A stretch of 64,000 nt of DNA, taken from NCBI RefSeq assembly GCF_001625445.1, contig NZ_LWHG01000030.1, forward strand, positions 124,001 through 188,000, in the 5' to 3' direction. This DNA comes from Haladaptatus sp. R4 (lineage in GTDB: Archaea; Halobacteriota; Halobacteria; Halobacteriales; Haladaptataceae). The notes beneath the pieces were generated by a model that worked only from the letters and a program-made list of their open reading frames with translations, was not told the DNA's origin and ran no database searches. A program made the position numbers and the translations under genes. Positions 45,790-55,594 of this stretch are shown here, piece by piece (positions within the stretch are counted from its first letter, which is position 1; each line of letters starts with the position of its first letter).

Positions 45790-46116
45790 CTATGTGGCCA
45801 CTGACGACGCTGTCATTCCTGCATTCGTGATCTGAGTGGACGAGAACGATTGGTCCTGCTTGAGCATCCAGCCGTGTTTGCCGTGCTGGAAGAACGTGAG
45901 CCGTCCCTGCAATAGCGGTTCGATACGGCGGCAAGCGCGATACACCTGCTTCCAATCGAGATGCTCGTCGGTTGCTGTGGAGAGAAGCGACTTGAGGCTG
46001 TCACTCGTCTTGAGGAGGTTTCCCTGCGGTGTCTTGGTTGACCACTCTTCCCAATGTTCAAAGACTGTTACAGCGCGTCTGTCGCGGGCAGAGACGTGAT
46101 CATCGAGTGCATCTAC
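45790..46116 (-). pseudogene. Start-less remnant of an unidentified plasmid protein
   Basis: An uninterrupted 108-codon frame reads VDALDDHVSARDRRAVTVFE, HWEEWSTKTPQGNLLKTSDS, LKSLLSTATDEHLDWKQVYR and FFQHGKHGWMLKQDQSFSST to TAG 45790-45792, just downstream of the antitoxin remnant. A stop precedes it at 46117-46119. The composition is coding-like. I do not recognise the family. Confidence 0.45.
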
Positions 46117-46861
46117 TCAAATCTCTCAGAGGCGTTCAAGTGGCGCCCAGTTGTCCGTGGGTGTCTGTTAGTCGTCACTGTGGTTGCTGTTCACGGCGTC
46201 GATGTTTTAGTATGATCATCGCTGACTGCCATCGAAACGCCAGGGGAAACAACCAGTAGTACTACACTCAGCATAAGCAGCGCTCGTCCGATTTGTCTCC
46301 AGTTCTGGTTCACAGGTGGCGATTACCAGTCCGGGGGCATAGTTCCCTACGAGCGTTTTCATCCGGTGAAACCCCCTGATGAAATCCTCACCCACCTTCG
46401 TAAGCGAGAAGATTGCCACTCGATGGAATGTTGAGTGTTATCAGAATTTAGGCCTATTTTTTACCCGCTCAAGCCTCCTGGTGTTCTAGTTTCTATCGTC
46501 CGGTCGTCGAAATCGATAATAAGTCCGCACACTGGGCAGGAAGCGGACTCTGATGACCGCTGAATTGAAAATCTAATGACCAGATGATTTGTCCCATTCG
46601 ATTTTAATCGATAGACGGCTCCGACTATCTTCGGATATTCGACTGAGCTACTAATTTCGATATATGTGATTAGACTATCGTAGATAGCCCAAAATCAGCG
46701 AAAATAAATTTATAGGATAAATCGATACAGGGTTTAGTTTAGTTCAGCTAAATCTGAGATCTGTCTATTTTGGTGATCTAACGGCATAATTCGACGCTTA
46801 ACACTAAAATCTGAACGGCCAATACATTCATATAATCATCGTGCTTGAACTCATCGCAATC
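46117..46861. other. Gene-poor, AT-rich stretch
   Basis: About 745 bases. A start-less minus-strand frame of about 78 codons (46461-46697) contains a CPVCG knuckle (SASCPVCGLIIDFDDRTIET) and might be a remnant of a small zinc protein. The rest, especially 46600-46800, is AT-rich with no gene. Confidence 0.35.
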
Positions 46862-47524
46862 ATGAGCGCATCTCCCAACACGGCCGACTCCGTTGGTGAT
46901 ACCACCTCGACCCCGCAAGACACTTCGGCGTCCCAACCATTGTCGAAGGATACGATTTTTCATATTTTACAGGTAGAGCGCCGTCGCTTGATCTTACAGT
47001 ACCTCCAAGAGCGAACAGACACCGTTTCGTTACGCGATCTCGCCGAGCAGGTAGCAGCTTGGGAGAACGAGCTGTCGGTCGTGGAGATAACTTCGAAAGA
47101 ACGCCAACGCGCCTATATCTCTCTGTATCAAACTCACCTTCCGACGCTCGATACGGAGGGTATCATCGAGTACAACAAAGATCGCGGAACAATTAAACGA
47201 ACGTCCCGCGCTGACCAATTTGATCCATATCTGGATGACTCCGTTCCACACGATCCATCCGAATCTTCGACGGGTAGTGCGGTGAATCGTCGATGGGAAC
47301 GGTATTATCTCGGTGGGACGCTTTTCAGCACGAGTCTGTTGGGTGCTAAATTGCTTCAGCTTCCATTTGTGTCACAAGTGGCATCTCAATTAATCATTCC
47401 AATTATTTTGTTCGTCTTCTCTATCCCCGCGGCGAGCCACTACTATACTCGATCTGTACTCCCAGAGTCCGTTTCGATTGAGAAAGTCACCCAGTTATTC
47501 TCCCGGCGCGGACAACGTAACTAG
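46862..47524 (+). CDS. DUF7344-like winged-helix protein with two membrane segments
   Basis: 220 residues from ATG 46862. After a Ser/Thr-rich N-terminus, DTIFHILQVERRRLILQYLQ, LRDLAEQVAAWENELSVVEI and KERQRAYISLYQTHLPTLDT form the helix-rich DNA-binding-like domain of the haloarchaeal DUF7344 family (also present at 58898). The C-terminal third adds two hydrophobic stretches (LGGTLFSTSLLGAKLLQLPF; LIIPIILFVFSIPAASHYY). Membrane-tethered versions of this domain are common in haloarchaea and presumed regulatory. A TATA-like AAATTTATA (46705-46713) lies upstream. No target known. Confidence 0.75.
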   Translation: MSASPNTADSVGDTTSTPQDTSASQPLSKDTIFHILQVERRRLILQYLQERTDTVSLRDLAEQVAAWENELSVVEITSKERQRAYISLYQTHLPTLDTEGIIEYNKDRGTIKRTSRADQFDPYLDDSVPHDPSESSTGSAVNRRWERYYLGGTLFSTSLLGAKLLQLPFVSQVASQLIIPIILFVFSIPAASHYYTRSVLPESVSIEKVTQLFSRRGQRN

Positions 47525-47852
47525 TTGGATATCTGTTGTTTCTCTGGCACAGCGGAGATGTTGTGTCTGAAGAGCTGATGTTGATCTTTCGACTAGCATT
47601 CGGTATAACCGCGGGTTTACGTTTGTCCCGTTGCATGATTCGACTGGTAGTACAATCACTCTGCCCCATCATTACTGAACACGGGTAGCAACGCCAGCGC
47701 GTTCAGGGTTATTGTCATCAAATGCAGGTGTGTCTACTAGGAACTCGGCTCATCAGCACTTTCGATATAAATATTTGAGAATTAGATTGAGTCAAAAAAT
47801 CGGTTATACGCGACTAATGAGGTCTCTTATCAGTGAGTAGCGATGAGACAAG

Positions 47853-48719
47853 ATGATGGACGAGCATGTGGACAAGTTTCGACGGGCAACCTGGGCCAAT
47901 CTCCTCGCCAATACACTCAAAATCGTTATCGAAGGGTTGGTCGGGGTAACATTTGGAAGTACTGCTCTGATAGCGAATGCTGGGCATTCAATCGCCGATT
48001 TGGCTGCAAGTGTCGTCGTCCATATTTGGGGTCCGACTGCGTTTGATCCGCCTGACGATATCCATCAACATGGTCACGATCGATTTGAGCCACTCACTGC
48101 GCTCATCGCTGGTGGTGTACTTGTCCCACTCGGTGGACTTCTCCTCTACGAAAGCGTCCAAAAATATCTCCACGGAAATGAAGCAACGTTCAGTATCTTC
48201 CTCGTTGGTGCCCTTCTCTTCTCGATGATCGATATGTATGGTACCTACCGGTATACCGAGCGTCTCAATCAGATCGTGAACTCATCGAGTCTCCATTCAC
48301 TTGCGCGAGATTGTCTCAACGATTTCTATACAATTATCGCTGCACTCGTCGGAGTAATCGGAGTGTGGGCGGGATACCCGGTTCTCGATCCGGTTGCTGG
48401 CGCACTCATCAGTCTGGTCGTTATGCATGAAGGCGTTAAGTTGGCACGCGAAAATATTTCGTACCTTCTCGATCGTGCGCCACCGAAAGAGACCCAGGAA
48501 CAGATTCTCGCAACGATTAGGGACCACTCCGACGTTCATGGTGTGCACGATGTCGCGATGTACTACTCGGGAACTGACATCGAAGTCGAATTCCATGCGG
48601 AGATTAATGCCGATCGGACCTTTGAGGATGCCCATGCCCTTGAAACGGATCTCATCCAAACGCTTCAGCGGGAGAATGATGTCAGCGATGTCCATGTTCA
48701 TCTTGACCCATCCTCATAG
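47853..48719 (+). CDS. Cation diffusion facilitator (zinc/iron/manganese efflux)
   Basis: 288 residues, six predicted helices: ATWANLLANTLKIVIEGLVG, LIANAGHSIADLAASVVVHI (HSIAD holds the HxxxD metal site), ALIAGGVLVPLGGLLLYESV, and the helix with CLNDFYTIIAALVGVIGVWA. A His-rich loop HQHGHDRFE sits between helices 2 and 3. The cytoplasmic C-terminal domain (HDVAMYYSGTDIEVEFHAEI, VHVHLDPSS) has the CDF beta fold with metal-binding His. One site in helix 5 departs from the usual HxxxD (ND present). A proton-driven exporter of divalent metal. ATG 47853 is followed by a second ATG at 47856. Confidence 0.93.
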   Translation: MMDEHVDKFRRATWANLLANTLKIVIEGLVGVTFGSTALIANAGHSIADLAASVVVHIWGPTAFDPPDDIHQHGHDRFEPLTALIAGGVLVPLGGLLLYESVQKYLHGNEATFSIFLVGALLFSMIDMYGTYRYTERLNQIVNSSSLHSLARDCLNDFYTIIAALVGVIGVWAGYPVLDPVAGALISLVVMHEGVKLARENISYLLDRAPPKETQEQILATIRDHSDVHGVHDVAMYYSGTDIEVEFHAEINADRTFEDAHALETDLIQTLQRENDVSDVHVHLDPSS

Positions 48720-48796
48720 AAGCAGATCCGTTCGCACCACCGTACAGTGCAATCCACAGGCAAACTATTATCACTTTTAGTGGGAAATAATCTCGT

Positions 48797-49105
48797 ATGA
48801 CAGAGTTTGTGGCGGTAGCAACGACCGACGAACTCGACGACGGCGAAGGGACTGTCGTCGAGGCAAGTGGCCACACGATTGCCCTATTTAGAGTCGATGG
48901 CGACTTCTACGCTATTGGCAACGATTGTACTCACCAAGGTGGACCACTCGGAGAAGGAGACCTTGACGGAACGACCGTTACTTGTCCATGGCATGGCGCG
49001 CAGTTTGATATCTCCTCTGGGGAGGTTCTCGGACCACCCGCAGATGAACCTGAACCGGAGTATGAGGTCCGCGTCGATGGGGATGAGGTACAGGTCTGCG
49101 TTTGA
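48797..49105 (+). CDS. Rieske [2Fe-2S] ferredoxin-type protein
   Basis: 102 residues. The Rieske cluster motifs CTHQGGPLGEGD and CPWHGAQFDISSGE supply the two Cys and two His ligands (CxH ... CxxH). The rest is the typical small NirD/BphF-like ferredoxin fold (EASGHTIALFRVDGDFYAIG). Such soluble Rieske proteins donate electrons to oxygenases or nitrite reductases; none is intact nearby, so the partner is probably elsewhere. Promoter-like AT-rich bases (ACTATTATCAC) lie about 30 bases upstream of ATG 48797. Confidence 0.95.
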   Translation: MTEFVAVATTDELDDGEGTVVEASGHTIALFRVDGDFYAIGNDCTHQGGPLGEGDLDGTTVTCPWHGAQFDISSGEVLGPPADEPEPEYEVRVDGDEVQVCV

Positions 49106-49253
49106 CCACACTTCGGAAACTTCAGCACACATTCTCATTATGCTGTTCTCGTCTCTCGTCAGTGGCAGCCATCGATTATATCGTTGTAATAGAGGGGAAT
49201 CGTGAACGCAACTCCCACAATTTCGCAGAAATAGACGCAGAAAACAACGCTGA

Positions 49254-49340
49254 TCCGACGTAAATCGGTGTGAGCTCATTGATCTCGTCCATGATCTCAG
49301 TTGGGTTCTGGAATCCCCAGTCGTAGTTGCGACGCCAATT
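49254..49340 (-). pseudogene. Short remnant of a formate-dehydrogenase-type molybdopterin oxidoreductase
   Basis: About 28 codons read WRRNYDWGFQNPTEIMDEIN then ELTPIYVG, which matches the NPTEIMDEIxxLTPxY block of formate dehydrogenase alpha subunits. Flanking sequence on both sides is unrelated and out of frame. The rest of 49106-49591 is gene-free. Confidence 0.55.
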
Positions 49341-49591
49341 GGGGGACAGTCGGACAGCATCTGTGGCTCTTGGAGCCGCCGGAGACAAGAATTTCCGTAA
49401 AACTAGAAGTATGGCTTCGGTAGAAGCCATGGTTCGTTCTGGCGGATTGGGTGCTCTTTCTCTGCAGAACTAACCAATTGGTTGAATAACTACCTCCTCT
49501 TGGCACTCATGAACATATGTCTAAATATTCTCCGAATTTATAAAATGAATTCGGAAGTCTTAACCGTGTGTTGGCTCTGTGTTTGGTTGCA

Positions 49592-49786
49592 ATGGCAAAC
49601 GGAAAGGTTGATTTCTTCAACGACACTGGCGGCTACGGTTTTATCACGACGGACGACTCTGACGACGACGTATTCTTCCACATGGAGGACGTTGGCGGTG
49701 AAGATCTGACTGAAGGGACCGAGATCGACTTCGAAATAGAACAAGCCCCCAAGGGCCCGCGCGCAACGAACATCGTTCGCGCATAA
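49592..49786 (+). CDS. cspA: Cold-shock protein (CspA family)
   Basis: 64 residues: MANGKVDFFNDTGGYGFITT with the RNP-1-like motif GGYGFI, then DDDVFFHMEDVGG (RNP-2, VFFH) and a C-terminal GPRATNIVRA. This is the standard single-domain haloarchaeal Csp, an RNA chaperone. ATG 49592 is preceded by a TATA-like TTTATAAAATG at 49536-49546, giving a leader of roughly 25-30 bases. Confidence 0.95.
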   Translation: MANGKVDFFNDTGGYGFITTDDSDDDVFFHMEDVGGEDLTEGTEIDFEIEQAPKGPRATNIVRA

Positions 49787-49890
49787 TTTACGCACATAGT
49801 CGCCATCAGGCGACGCTGTACGCTGTGTACTTTGTTTCATTTTTAGGTGACGGTTTATTCAGAGCAGTAGCCTTCGAACTGCCCTATACT

Positions 49891-49921
49891 TGACATTCTC
49901 CCCGTGCTAGAGCGCAGGGTT
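49891..49921. mobile_element. Probable IS200/IS605-type terminal palindrome
   Basis: TGACATTCTCCCCGTGCTAG continuing to AGCGCAGGGTTTTGC resembles the TGACATTCTCCCCGC stem-loop found at the ends of haloarchaeal IS200/IS605-family elements; the stem here is imperfect. No transposase follows within the gap 49787-50076. Confidence 0.45.
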
Positions 49922-50076
49922 TTGCTTCAAATATTCCGTAACAATACCCCTCAAGAAGAGATAGAGCAATTTGTTGAGCCTCGCTTGGCATTGTTCGCTA
50001 AATATGATGTGGCAGAGAAATGCAACCACATCTACCTCTTGATGATTTCGTGGTGGACTGTATGTACAGACAGAAA

Positions 50077-50463
50077 TCACGCTATGTCTGCATCAGTTGT
50101 CCCTGTTAATGGATCAACGCGGAACACATAGTCCGCATAGACGCCATCAAGATTCGTGGGACTTTCTTCAGCAGTATGCCTTTGACAAAGACGAGCCTCT
50201 GCCTCAACACTCCCGTGACCCGTTTCTTCTTGATAACGTTCGAGAACGACAAACTTCGCTGGCTCGTCGCACCCACGACGGTGACACGTCGGATGCGAGT
50301 CCGAATTTTCTTCTCTCGCGTATCGAGATTCATCTGCTTCGTTCTGGTTGTCACGTGGTTCGGTTTCGTCCATTCGCTCACGCGCCTGTTCAACTTCCCA
50401 CGCTCGCTGGCGGTTCTCTTCGTCACGGGCTTGCTTGTTTCGGCTCTTTTTGTTGTCCGCCAT
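50077..50463 (-). CDS. Conserved-looking haloarchaeal hypothetical protein
   Basis: 128 residues from ATG 50463. The N-terminal 55 residues are highly charged and helical (KSRNKQARDEENRQRAWEVE). The C-terminal part has HPTCHRRGCDEPAKFVVLER and EAEARLCQRHTAEES, a CxxxxxC...CxxH pattern suggesting a small zinc-binding domain, and ends YADYVFRVDPLTGTTDADIA. The frame extends upstream of 50463 with unrelated residues. Unknown function, but the zinc pattern is credible. Confidence 0.65.
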   Translation of the reverse strand: MADNKKSRNKQARDEENRQRAWEVEQARERMDETEPRDNQNEADESRYAREENSDSHPTCHRRGCDEPAKFVVLERYQEETGHGSVEAEARLCQRHTAEESPTNLDGVYADYVFRVDPLTGTTDADIA

Positions 50464-50719
50464 ATCATATCTAGGTGAACGAAGGGGATAACGCTGTGGC
50501 CGACACTCGGAACCTGTTTTCTCTGGTAAACATCCCACCGAACTGAATTGCAAAACTCACACAGCCTCATAGAAGATACCGATGAAATCAGAGAGACAAT
50601 ACCAACCCGAATGAGTCGAATAATTTACATTTTCCTTGATAACATGACTCTGTCAAATCTAATTACTCTCCTGTAAAGATATGTAGTGGTATTAAGATAG
50701 GCTACTATCTATATTCAGT

Positions 50720-52620
50720 ATGGTAATACATGTATCTCTAGCACAAGCTGGGGGAATCCCACCAGTTACAACTGGTATGCTTGTCGTATTCGGGATTATC
50801 GCGTTGGCACTCTTTCTTTTCGTGACGGAATTATTGCCGATAGATGTCACTGCAATTCTCGTAATGGTGCTCCTGATGTTCCTAAGCCCGTGGACCCAGG
50901 TTTCTATCACTGAAGGGATTTCGGGGTTTTCAAGCACTGCAACCGTCGCCGTGCTCGCGATGCTTATCCTCTCGACAGGGATTAGCCAGACGGGACTCGT
51001 GCAGATCATTGGAAAACAGATGGCCGCCTTTGCTGGCAATGACCAACTGAAACAACTTGTTGCGACTATCAGCGTTGCTGGTCCTGTGTCTGGATTCATT
51101 AACAACACTCCAGTGGTTGCTATCCTCGTTCCGGTCATCTCCGACCTCGCCCACGAGGGGAATACATCTCCCTCGAAACTCCTCATTCCTCTTTCGTATG
51201 CTTCGATGTTCGGTGGAATGCTCACTCTCATTGGGACCTCAACCAACTTACTCGCATCCAGTGTTTCCGAACGGTTGATTGGGCGGCCATTCTCGATGTT
51301 CACCTTTACTGGACTTGGAGTCATCGTGCTTCTCACGGGCAGTCTCTATCTGCTGACTATCGGCCATAAGCTCATTCCGAAACGCGTCCCTGCACGTGAG
51401 GATTACATCGAGGAGTACGATCTACAGGGCTATGTGTTCGAAGTCGTCGTCCGGGACGAATCCCCTATCGTCGGGAAAACTGTTCAAACTGCGATCGACG
51501 AATCACAATTCGATACGGAAATCGTCCAACTTTCCCGCGACGATGAACAGTATTTCGAAGGTATCGCCAGCAAGCGGATTCGTGTGGGGGATATTCTCAC
51601 TGTTCGTACTGACCGTGGAACGCTCAACGTACTTCGTGAGCAAGAAGGTCTTGACCTTGTTGGGACACGATACTCCGATTCGGCACTCGAACCGGCGGAG
51701 GAAGAAACACAGACACTCATCGAAATCGTCATTCAATCAGGCTCCTCACTACTCGGTGAGACGATTGCAACCTCAGCCTTTCGTGAGCGGTACGACGCAA
51801 GCGTCCTTGCATTCCGGTCCGGTGGGAAAACGATACGGAGTCGCTCAACGAACTCCCACTACGGGTCGGTGACACGCTCCTTGTCCAAGCACCGAGTGAT
51901 AGCATCGATCGATTGAGCCGTAATCCTGAATTTATTGTCGCTCACGAATCTGAATCGCCCGATTATCGAACGGAAAAGATACCGTGGGCGCTCGGGATTA
52001 TTATCGCTGTCGTCGGTCTTGTTGGAATGCCATGGGCCACCCTCGCGAATATAACCGGCATTGAGATGTTTGCAGGTGTCGAATTCAACATCGTCCAGAC
52101 AGCACTTGCAGGTGTCGTACTGATGGTTGTCGCTGATGTGATCAAGCCCGGAGAGATATACGAGGGCGTCGACTGGAGTGTCATTTTCCTGCTTGCGGGT
52201 GTTATTCCACTAGGCGTTGCCCTAGAGCAGACGGGTGCAGCAAACCTCCTCGGTTCGCTCGTCGCTGCAACTGCGAATTTCTTGCCGCTGATCGGTGTTC
52301 TGTGGGTGTTCTACATCGCAACGGGGCTCATTACAAGCATCATCAGCAACAACGCGAGCGTCGTCTTGATGATTCCAGTTGCTGTCGAAGCGGCTCGAGA
52401 TATTGGTGGCAATCCGTTCGCGTTTATTCTTGCAGTCACTTTTGCTGCTTCAACGGCGTTCATTACGCCTGTTGGATATCAAACAAACCTATTTGTGTAT
52501 GGTCCTGGTGGATACAAATTCACGGATTATGCCAGAGTGGGTGCGCCGCTGCAGCTTCTACTCTCTGTTGTGACCACTCTCGGAATTGCATTCTTCTGGG
52601 GCATTAGTGCGCCAGCTTAA
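50720..52620 (+). pseudogene. DASS/ArsB-like anion permease with two TrkA-C domains, one frameshift
   Basis: From ATG 50720, residues 1-210 form the first transmembrane half (VTGMLVVFGIIALALFLFVT; SGFINNTPVVAILVPVISDL with the INNTP signature; LIGTSTNLLAS). Two TrkA-C regulatory domains (DLQGYVFEVVVRDESPIVGK; TLIEIVIQSGSSLLGETIAT) follow. At about 51840 one G seems missing (CGG-AGT for CGG-GAG); the adjacent frame resumes LNELPLRVGDTLLVQAPSDS and continues through the second transmembrane half (IISNNASVVLMIPVAVEAAR, a second NN signature) to TAA 52618-52620. Complete length would be about 633 residues, as in SLC13-type sulfate/dicarboxylate permeases. It is otherwise intact; the frameshift may be a read error. 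Confidence 0.88.
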
Positions 52621-52691
52621 ACTCTTCTCCCGTGTTCGCATCTGTTGCATGAAGAAGGGGTGATCGATTGCTTCCAACTGCAGTGGATATC

Positions 52692-53654
52692 TTATTCGAT
52701 GTCCATCGCATCGATCTGTTCCGGATATCGGTTGCGAATCGTTACTTCGGTCACCTGTGCAACTGAAGCGACCGTATCCTGTGTTTGTTTCTCATTACAA
52801 AGCAGTGAAGCAGCGTAAATCGCCGCCGCAGCATACCCAGTGGGTGACTTTCCTGAAAGCAGGCCCTTTGCTATCGAAACATCAAGAATTTCGTTTGTTT
52901 TCGCTTCAACGGCGTCACTGCACCCGAGTTCTGAACAAAATCGAGGGACATACTGTTTCGGGTCAACTGGTTCGATCTCGAGTCCAAGTTCCCGCCCAAC
53001 ATATGTGTATGAGCGACCGATCTCCTTTCGTTTCACACGGGATACATCCGAAACCTCCTCGAGGCTGCGAGGAATATTCTCGCTGCGGCATGCCGCATAC
53101 AGACAACTTGTCGCGACTCCTTCGATCGACCGGCCTTGAATCAGGTCGTCTTCTAAGGCACGGCGGTACAGTACACATGCGATCTCGCGAACCGAACGCG
53201 GAATACCGAGTGCGCTCGCCATTCGGTCAATCTCGCTCAGAGCGAATTGGAGGTTACGCTCGCCTGCGTCTTTTATTCGGATTCGCTTTTGCCACTTGCG
53301 TAATCGATGCATTTGATGACGTTTGTTGACGGAGAGCGAGTTGCCTGCCGCGTCCGTGTTTTTCCAATCAATGGTTGTTGTGAGACCTTTATCGTGCATC
53401 GTTTGGGTGATTGGTGCGCCGACCCGAGATTTGTTCTGATGCTCTCGATGTGTGTAGGCCCGCCACTCTGGCCCACGGTCGATTGATTTTTCTTCAACAA
53501 TTAAGCCACAGTTCTCACAAGCGACTTCGTTTCCATCTGCGCTCCTATGGAGTGTGTTTGATTTACACTCGGGACAATCTTGTACGCCCTCTTGTTCATC
53601 TGTGCTACATTCCGTCGACGTATCTCGCTCATCCCGACGGGTAGGGCGTAACAT
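52692..53654 (-). CDS. tfb: Transcription initiation factor TFB (TFIIB homologue)
   Basis: 320 residues. An N-terminal zinc ribbon (DCPECKSNTLHRSADGNEVA, then CENCGLIVEE) is followed by the B-finger/linker (DRGPEWRAYTHREHQNKSRV) and two cyclin repeats: FALSEIDRMASALGIPRSVR ... LYAACRSENIPRSLEEVSDV and FCSELGCSDAVEAKTNEILD ... SPTGYAAAAIYAASLLCNEK. Haloarchaea carry many TFBs, including plasmid ones, that tune gene expression for stress. A TATA-like TATATAAATAA lies only about 5-15 bases before ATG 53654, unusually close; a leaderless transcript would have to start within the coding region. Confidence 0.96.
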   Translation of the reverse strand: MLRPTRRDERDTSTECSTDEQEGVQDCPECKSNTLHRSADGNEVACENCGLIVEEKSIDRGPEWRAYTHREHQNKSRVGAPITQTMHDKGLTTTIDWKNTDAAGNSLSVNKRHQMHRLRKWQKRIRIKDAGERNLQFALSEIDRMASALGIPRSVREIACVLYRRALEDDLIQGRSIEGVATSCLYAACRSENIPRSLEEVSDVSRVKRKEIGRSYTYVGRELGLEIEPVDPKQYVPRFCSELGCSDAVEAKTNEILDVSIAKGLLSGKSPTGYAAAAIYAASLLCNEKQTQDTVASVAQVTEVTIRNRYPEQIDAMDIE

Positions 53655-53768
53655 GTCTTTATTTATATACTGGTCCTACCCGGTTAAGTTCTCTGTATGA
53701 TTAGCTGTCCTTTCGTGGGGAAGTACGGCTCTGAGAGTCGAGTGGAAACTCTTCGGTCGCTCGGTGTT

Positions 53769-53912
53769 TCATACTTCCCGACCACAAACACGGTGGCCGG
53801 TATCAGTTCTCCCCTTCACGCTGGCTCCTAGCCGATAGACGTCGGTACAATTGCCGTACTCACAAGTAACCGTACCACGTCTGTCCCGAATTGTGTCAAT
53901 CGGGGCGTCCAT
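53769..53912 (-). CDS. Possible zinc-finger microprotein (47 aa)
   Basis: ATG 53912 to TGA 53769-53771 encodes TIRDRRGTVTCEYGNCTDVY and GRTDTGHRVCGREV, with C-x(4)-C and HxxC spacing that could bind zinc. It is short, unsupported by neighbours, and could be chance; the surrounding 53655-53980 region is otherwise empty. Confidence 0.35.
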   Translation of the reverse strand: MDAPIDTIRDRRGTVTCEYGNCTDVYRLGASVKGRTDTGHRVCGREV

Positions 53913-53980
53913 GACCGCGGTTGTACTTGGTTTCGTGGAAGAGTTGTTACTCTCTCGGGCGTGTCTTCGTCCCGACCACG

Positions 53981-54640
53981 CTACTCTCCGGCAACCTCGT
54001 CTGTGGTTGGATTGTCGTCCGTGTCGCTGTTCGTCACCTCACCGGGGAGCTCCACATCGACCTTGAGGATGAGATACGTCTCCTGGTAGCTCAACCCCTC
54101 CTTGGATCGCTGGCGCTTGCTCTCACCAAGACGTCCATTTGAGAGTTCGTGCATCGCGTCCATTGTTCGGCGAGCAAGCTCCTGTGAGTATTTTTTACTC
54201 ACACCAGATTCATTCGGGCGAATCCATTCGGCGAGGTCTGAAGCGTCTAAGTAGGAACGTATCTCGCCAATGCCGGTCGACCAGAGTGAGTAGTGACCTG
54301 CCTCATTGCGCTCGCGTCGTACACTTCGCCTGCAAGTTCGTCGGGTTTGCGGTTGGTTACAGAAGCGAGCATCTCGCCGTCATGGCGGAAAAGTCGCTGA
54401 ATCGGTAAGAGATTCGCTGTTGAACGCGCAACTGCACCACCACGACCAAGCGCATCTTCTTCACCGGGAAGACGGAAGTAGGTCTTCCAGTCGTCTTTCG
54501 TGATGCGTTCGAGTTTGTTTTCTTCGACGAAGATCTGGTCTTCATTAACGTTGTCGGCAAGAAGATGGGCACCTTTCTCAAATTCACGGGCTTGCAACTC
54601 ATCGATCCGCTCGTCACGTGTATTGGGAAGGCGCTCGTGA
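53981..54640 (-). pseudogene. Plasmid hypothetical protein, copy A, frameshifted
   Basis: One frame reads RDERIDELQAREFEKGAHLL, VEENKLERITKDDWKTYFRL, GGAVARSTANLLPIQRLFRH and TNRKPDELAGEVYDASAMRQ; a shift near 54295 leads into AGHYSLWSTGIGEIRSYLDA, EWIRPNESGVSKKYSQELAR, MHELSNGRLGESKRQRSKEG and ETYLILKVDVELPGEV to the stop at 53981. The C-terminal half is repeated at 62094-62457 (GVSKKYSQEFARRTINAMHG). I do not recognise the family, but the duplication shows it is a real mobile or plasmid gene. It overlaps the truncated start of the phosphate permease. Confidence 0.6.
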
Positions 54641-55178
54641 TTGTAATTGCCTGTTATATGGGATTCTTGGCGAGGCCTCCAACGTGGCAAATGCGATTGC
54701 ACCACTCGTCGGTGTAGGTGTTTTGGACATGACACCCGGAATCATTTTGGGAGGGAGTGTGATGGCCATTGGTGCGTTTCTCATCGATCCTCGCACGATC
54801 GAGACCATTGGAAACGAGCTAACTGTTCTCTCGTTGGAGGGTACATTGATCGTCGAAATCACCGCTGCAACAATCATCACACTCCTCAGTTGGGCCGGTA
54901 TTCCAGCTAGTCTGGCGATTACAGCGATTACATGTGTGATTGGACTTGGTTGGGGACGGGCCTCTCGTCACGTTGAGATCTCTCAGCGGCTTCAACTTAC
55001 GAATCAGGCCCAATCAGATGGTGGAGACGGATCAAAATATGAGCATCCCAGTAATCTTTTCAGCGAAGAGATGACCCGACACGTGGTAACGACATGGTTC
55101 ATCTCTCCGCTTGTTGCCTCAGTGCTCTCCTTTGTTTGCTTCAAAGTAGCTGTGGTCGCCGGATTCATTTCTCTGTGA
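54628..55178 (+). pseudogene. PiT-family phosphate/sulfate permease, 5' truncated
   Basis: Near 54640 one frame reads KALVIVIACYMGF and the next GEASNVANAIAPLVGVGVL, the PiT signature (GASNVANAIAPLVG) split by a frameshift. The C-terminal half is intact: GIILGGSVMAIGAFLIDPRT, IVEITAATIITLLSWAGIPA (S-x-A-G-IPAS conserved), WGRASRHVEISQRLQLTNQA and a final membrane pair WFISPLVASVLSFVCFKVAV. The N-terminal helix and everything upstream are replaced by the unknown plasmid gene, so a recombination joint lies at about 54628. Confidence 0.75.
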
Positions 55179-55194
55179 GACCTACCTACCCTAC

Positions 55195-55575
55195 ATGACT
55201 ATTATTTCTCAATACTGTCACTTTGAATTCAACGTGCTCACTATCGATACTGAGCCAAAGGAGTATTCTGCCTGTGGTCTCAACAATCTGATAGTGGAAC
55301 AAGGTATTCCAACTTCTACCGACAGCACGTGCTCAGGAGCCAATTCCGAGATCGAGATACTCGCTGAGTTGCCACCAAGCGCAAAACTGGTCGCAAAAGT
55401 CCTTGATGACACTCCCATGTTGACGCAGTCGCAGCTTGAGGAAGAAGCCCTTCTTCCATTGCGGACGGTCCGTTCCGCTGTGCGCATGCTGGAGGACGAT
55501 GATCTCGTTGAGTCACGCCCTTCTCCCCTCGATGCTCGAAAACACTGCTATTCACTCGTTTTTAACTGGAAGTAA
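55195..55575 (+). CDS. Winged-helix (MarR-like) protein, paralogue 1
   Basis: 126 codons. The core ELPPSAKLVAKVLDDTPMLT, EEALLPLRTVRSAVRMLEDD and LVESRPSPLDARKHCYSLVF is a winged-helix domain in the haloarchaeal ELPPSAKLVAKVL family; the N-terminal 45 residues are unrelated to the paralogue and the true start may be later. The paralogue at 57689 is about 2.1 kb away on the same strand, and the surface-protein gene 56605 lies between them. Probable DNA-binding regulator, target unknown. Confidence 0.75.
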   Translation: MTIISQYCHFEFNVLTIDTEPKEYSACGLNNLIVEQGIPTSTDSTCSGANSEIEILAELPPSAKLVAKVLDDTPMLTQSQLEEEALLPLRTVRSAVRMLEDDDLVESRPSPLDARKHCYSLVFNWK

Positions 55576-55594
55576 TGTGGGCCGATTGATTGAA

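Noticed and set aside
49891-49921. Intact IS200/IS605 insertion
   Set aside because: Only an imperfect end palindrome is present, with no TnpA or TnpB coding sequence in the gap.
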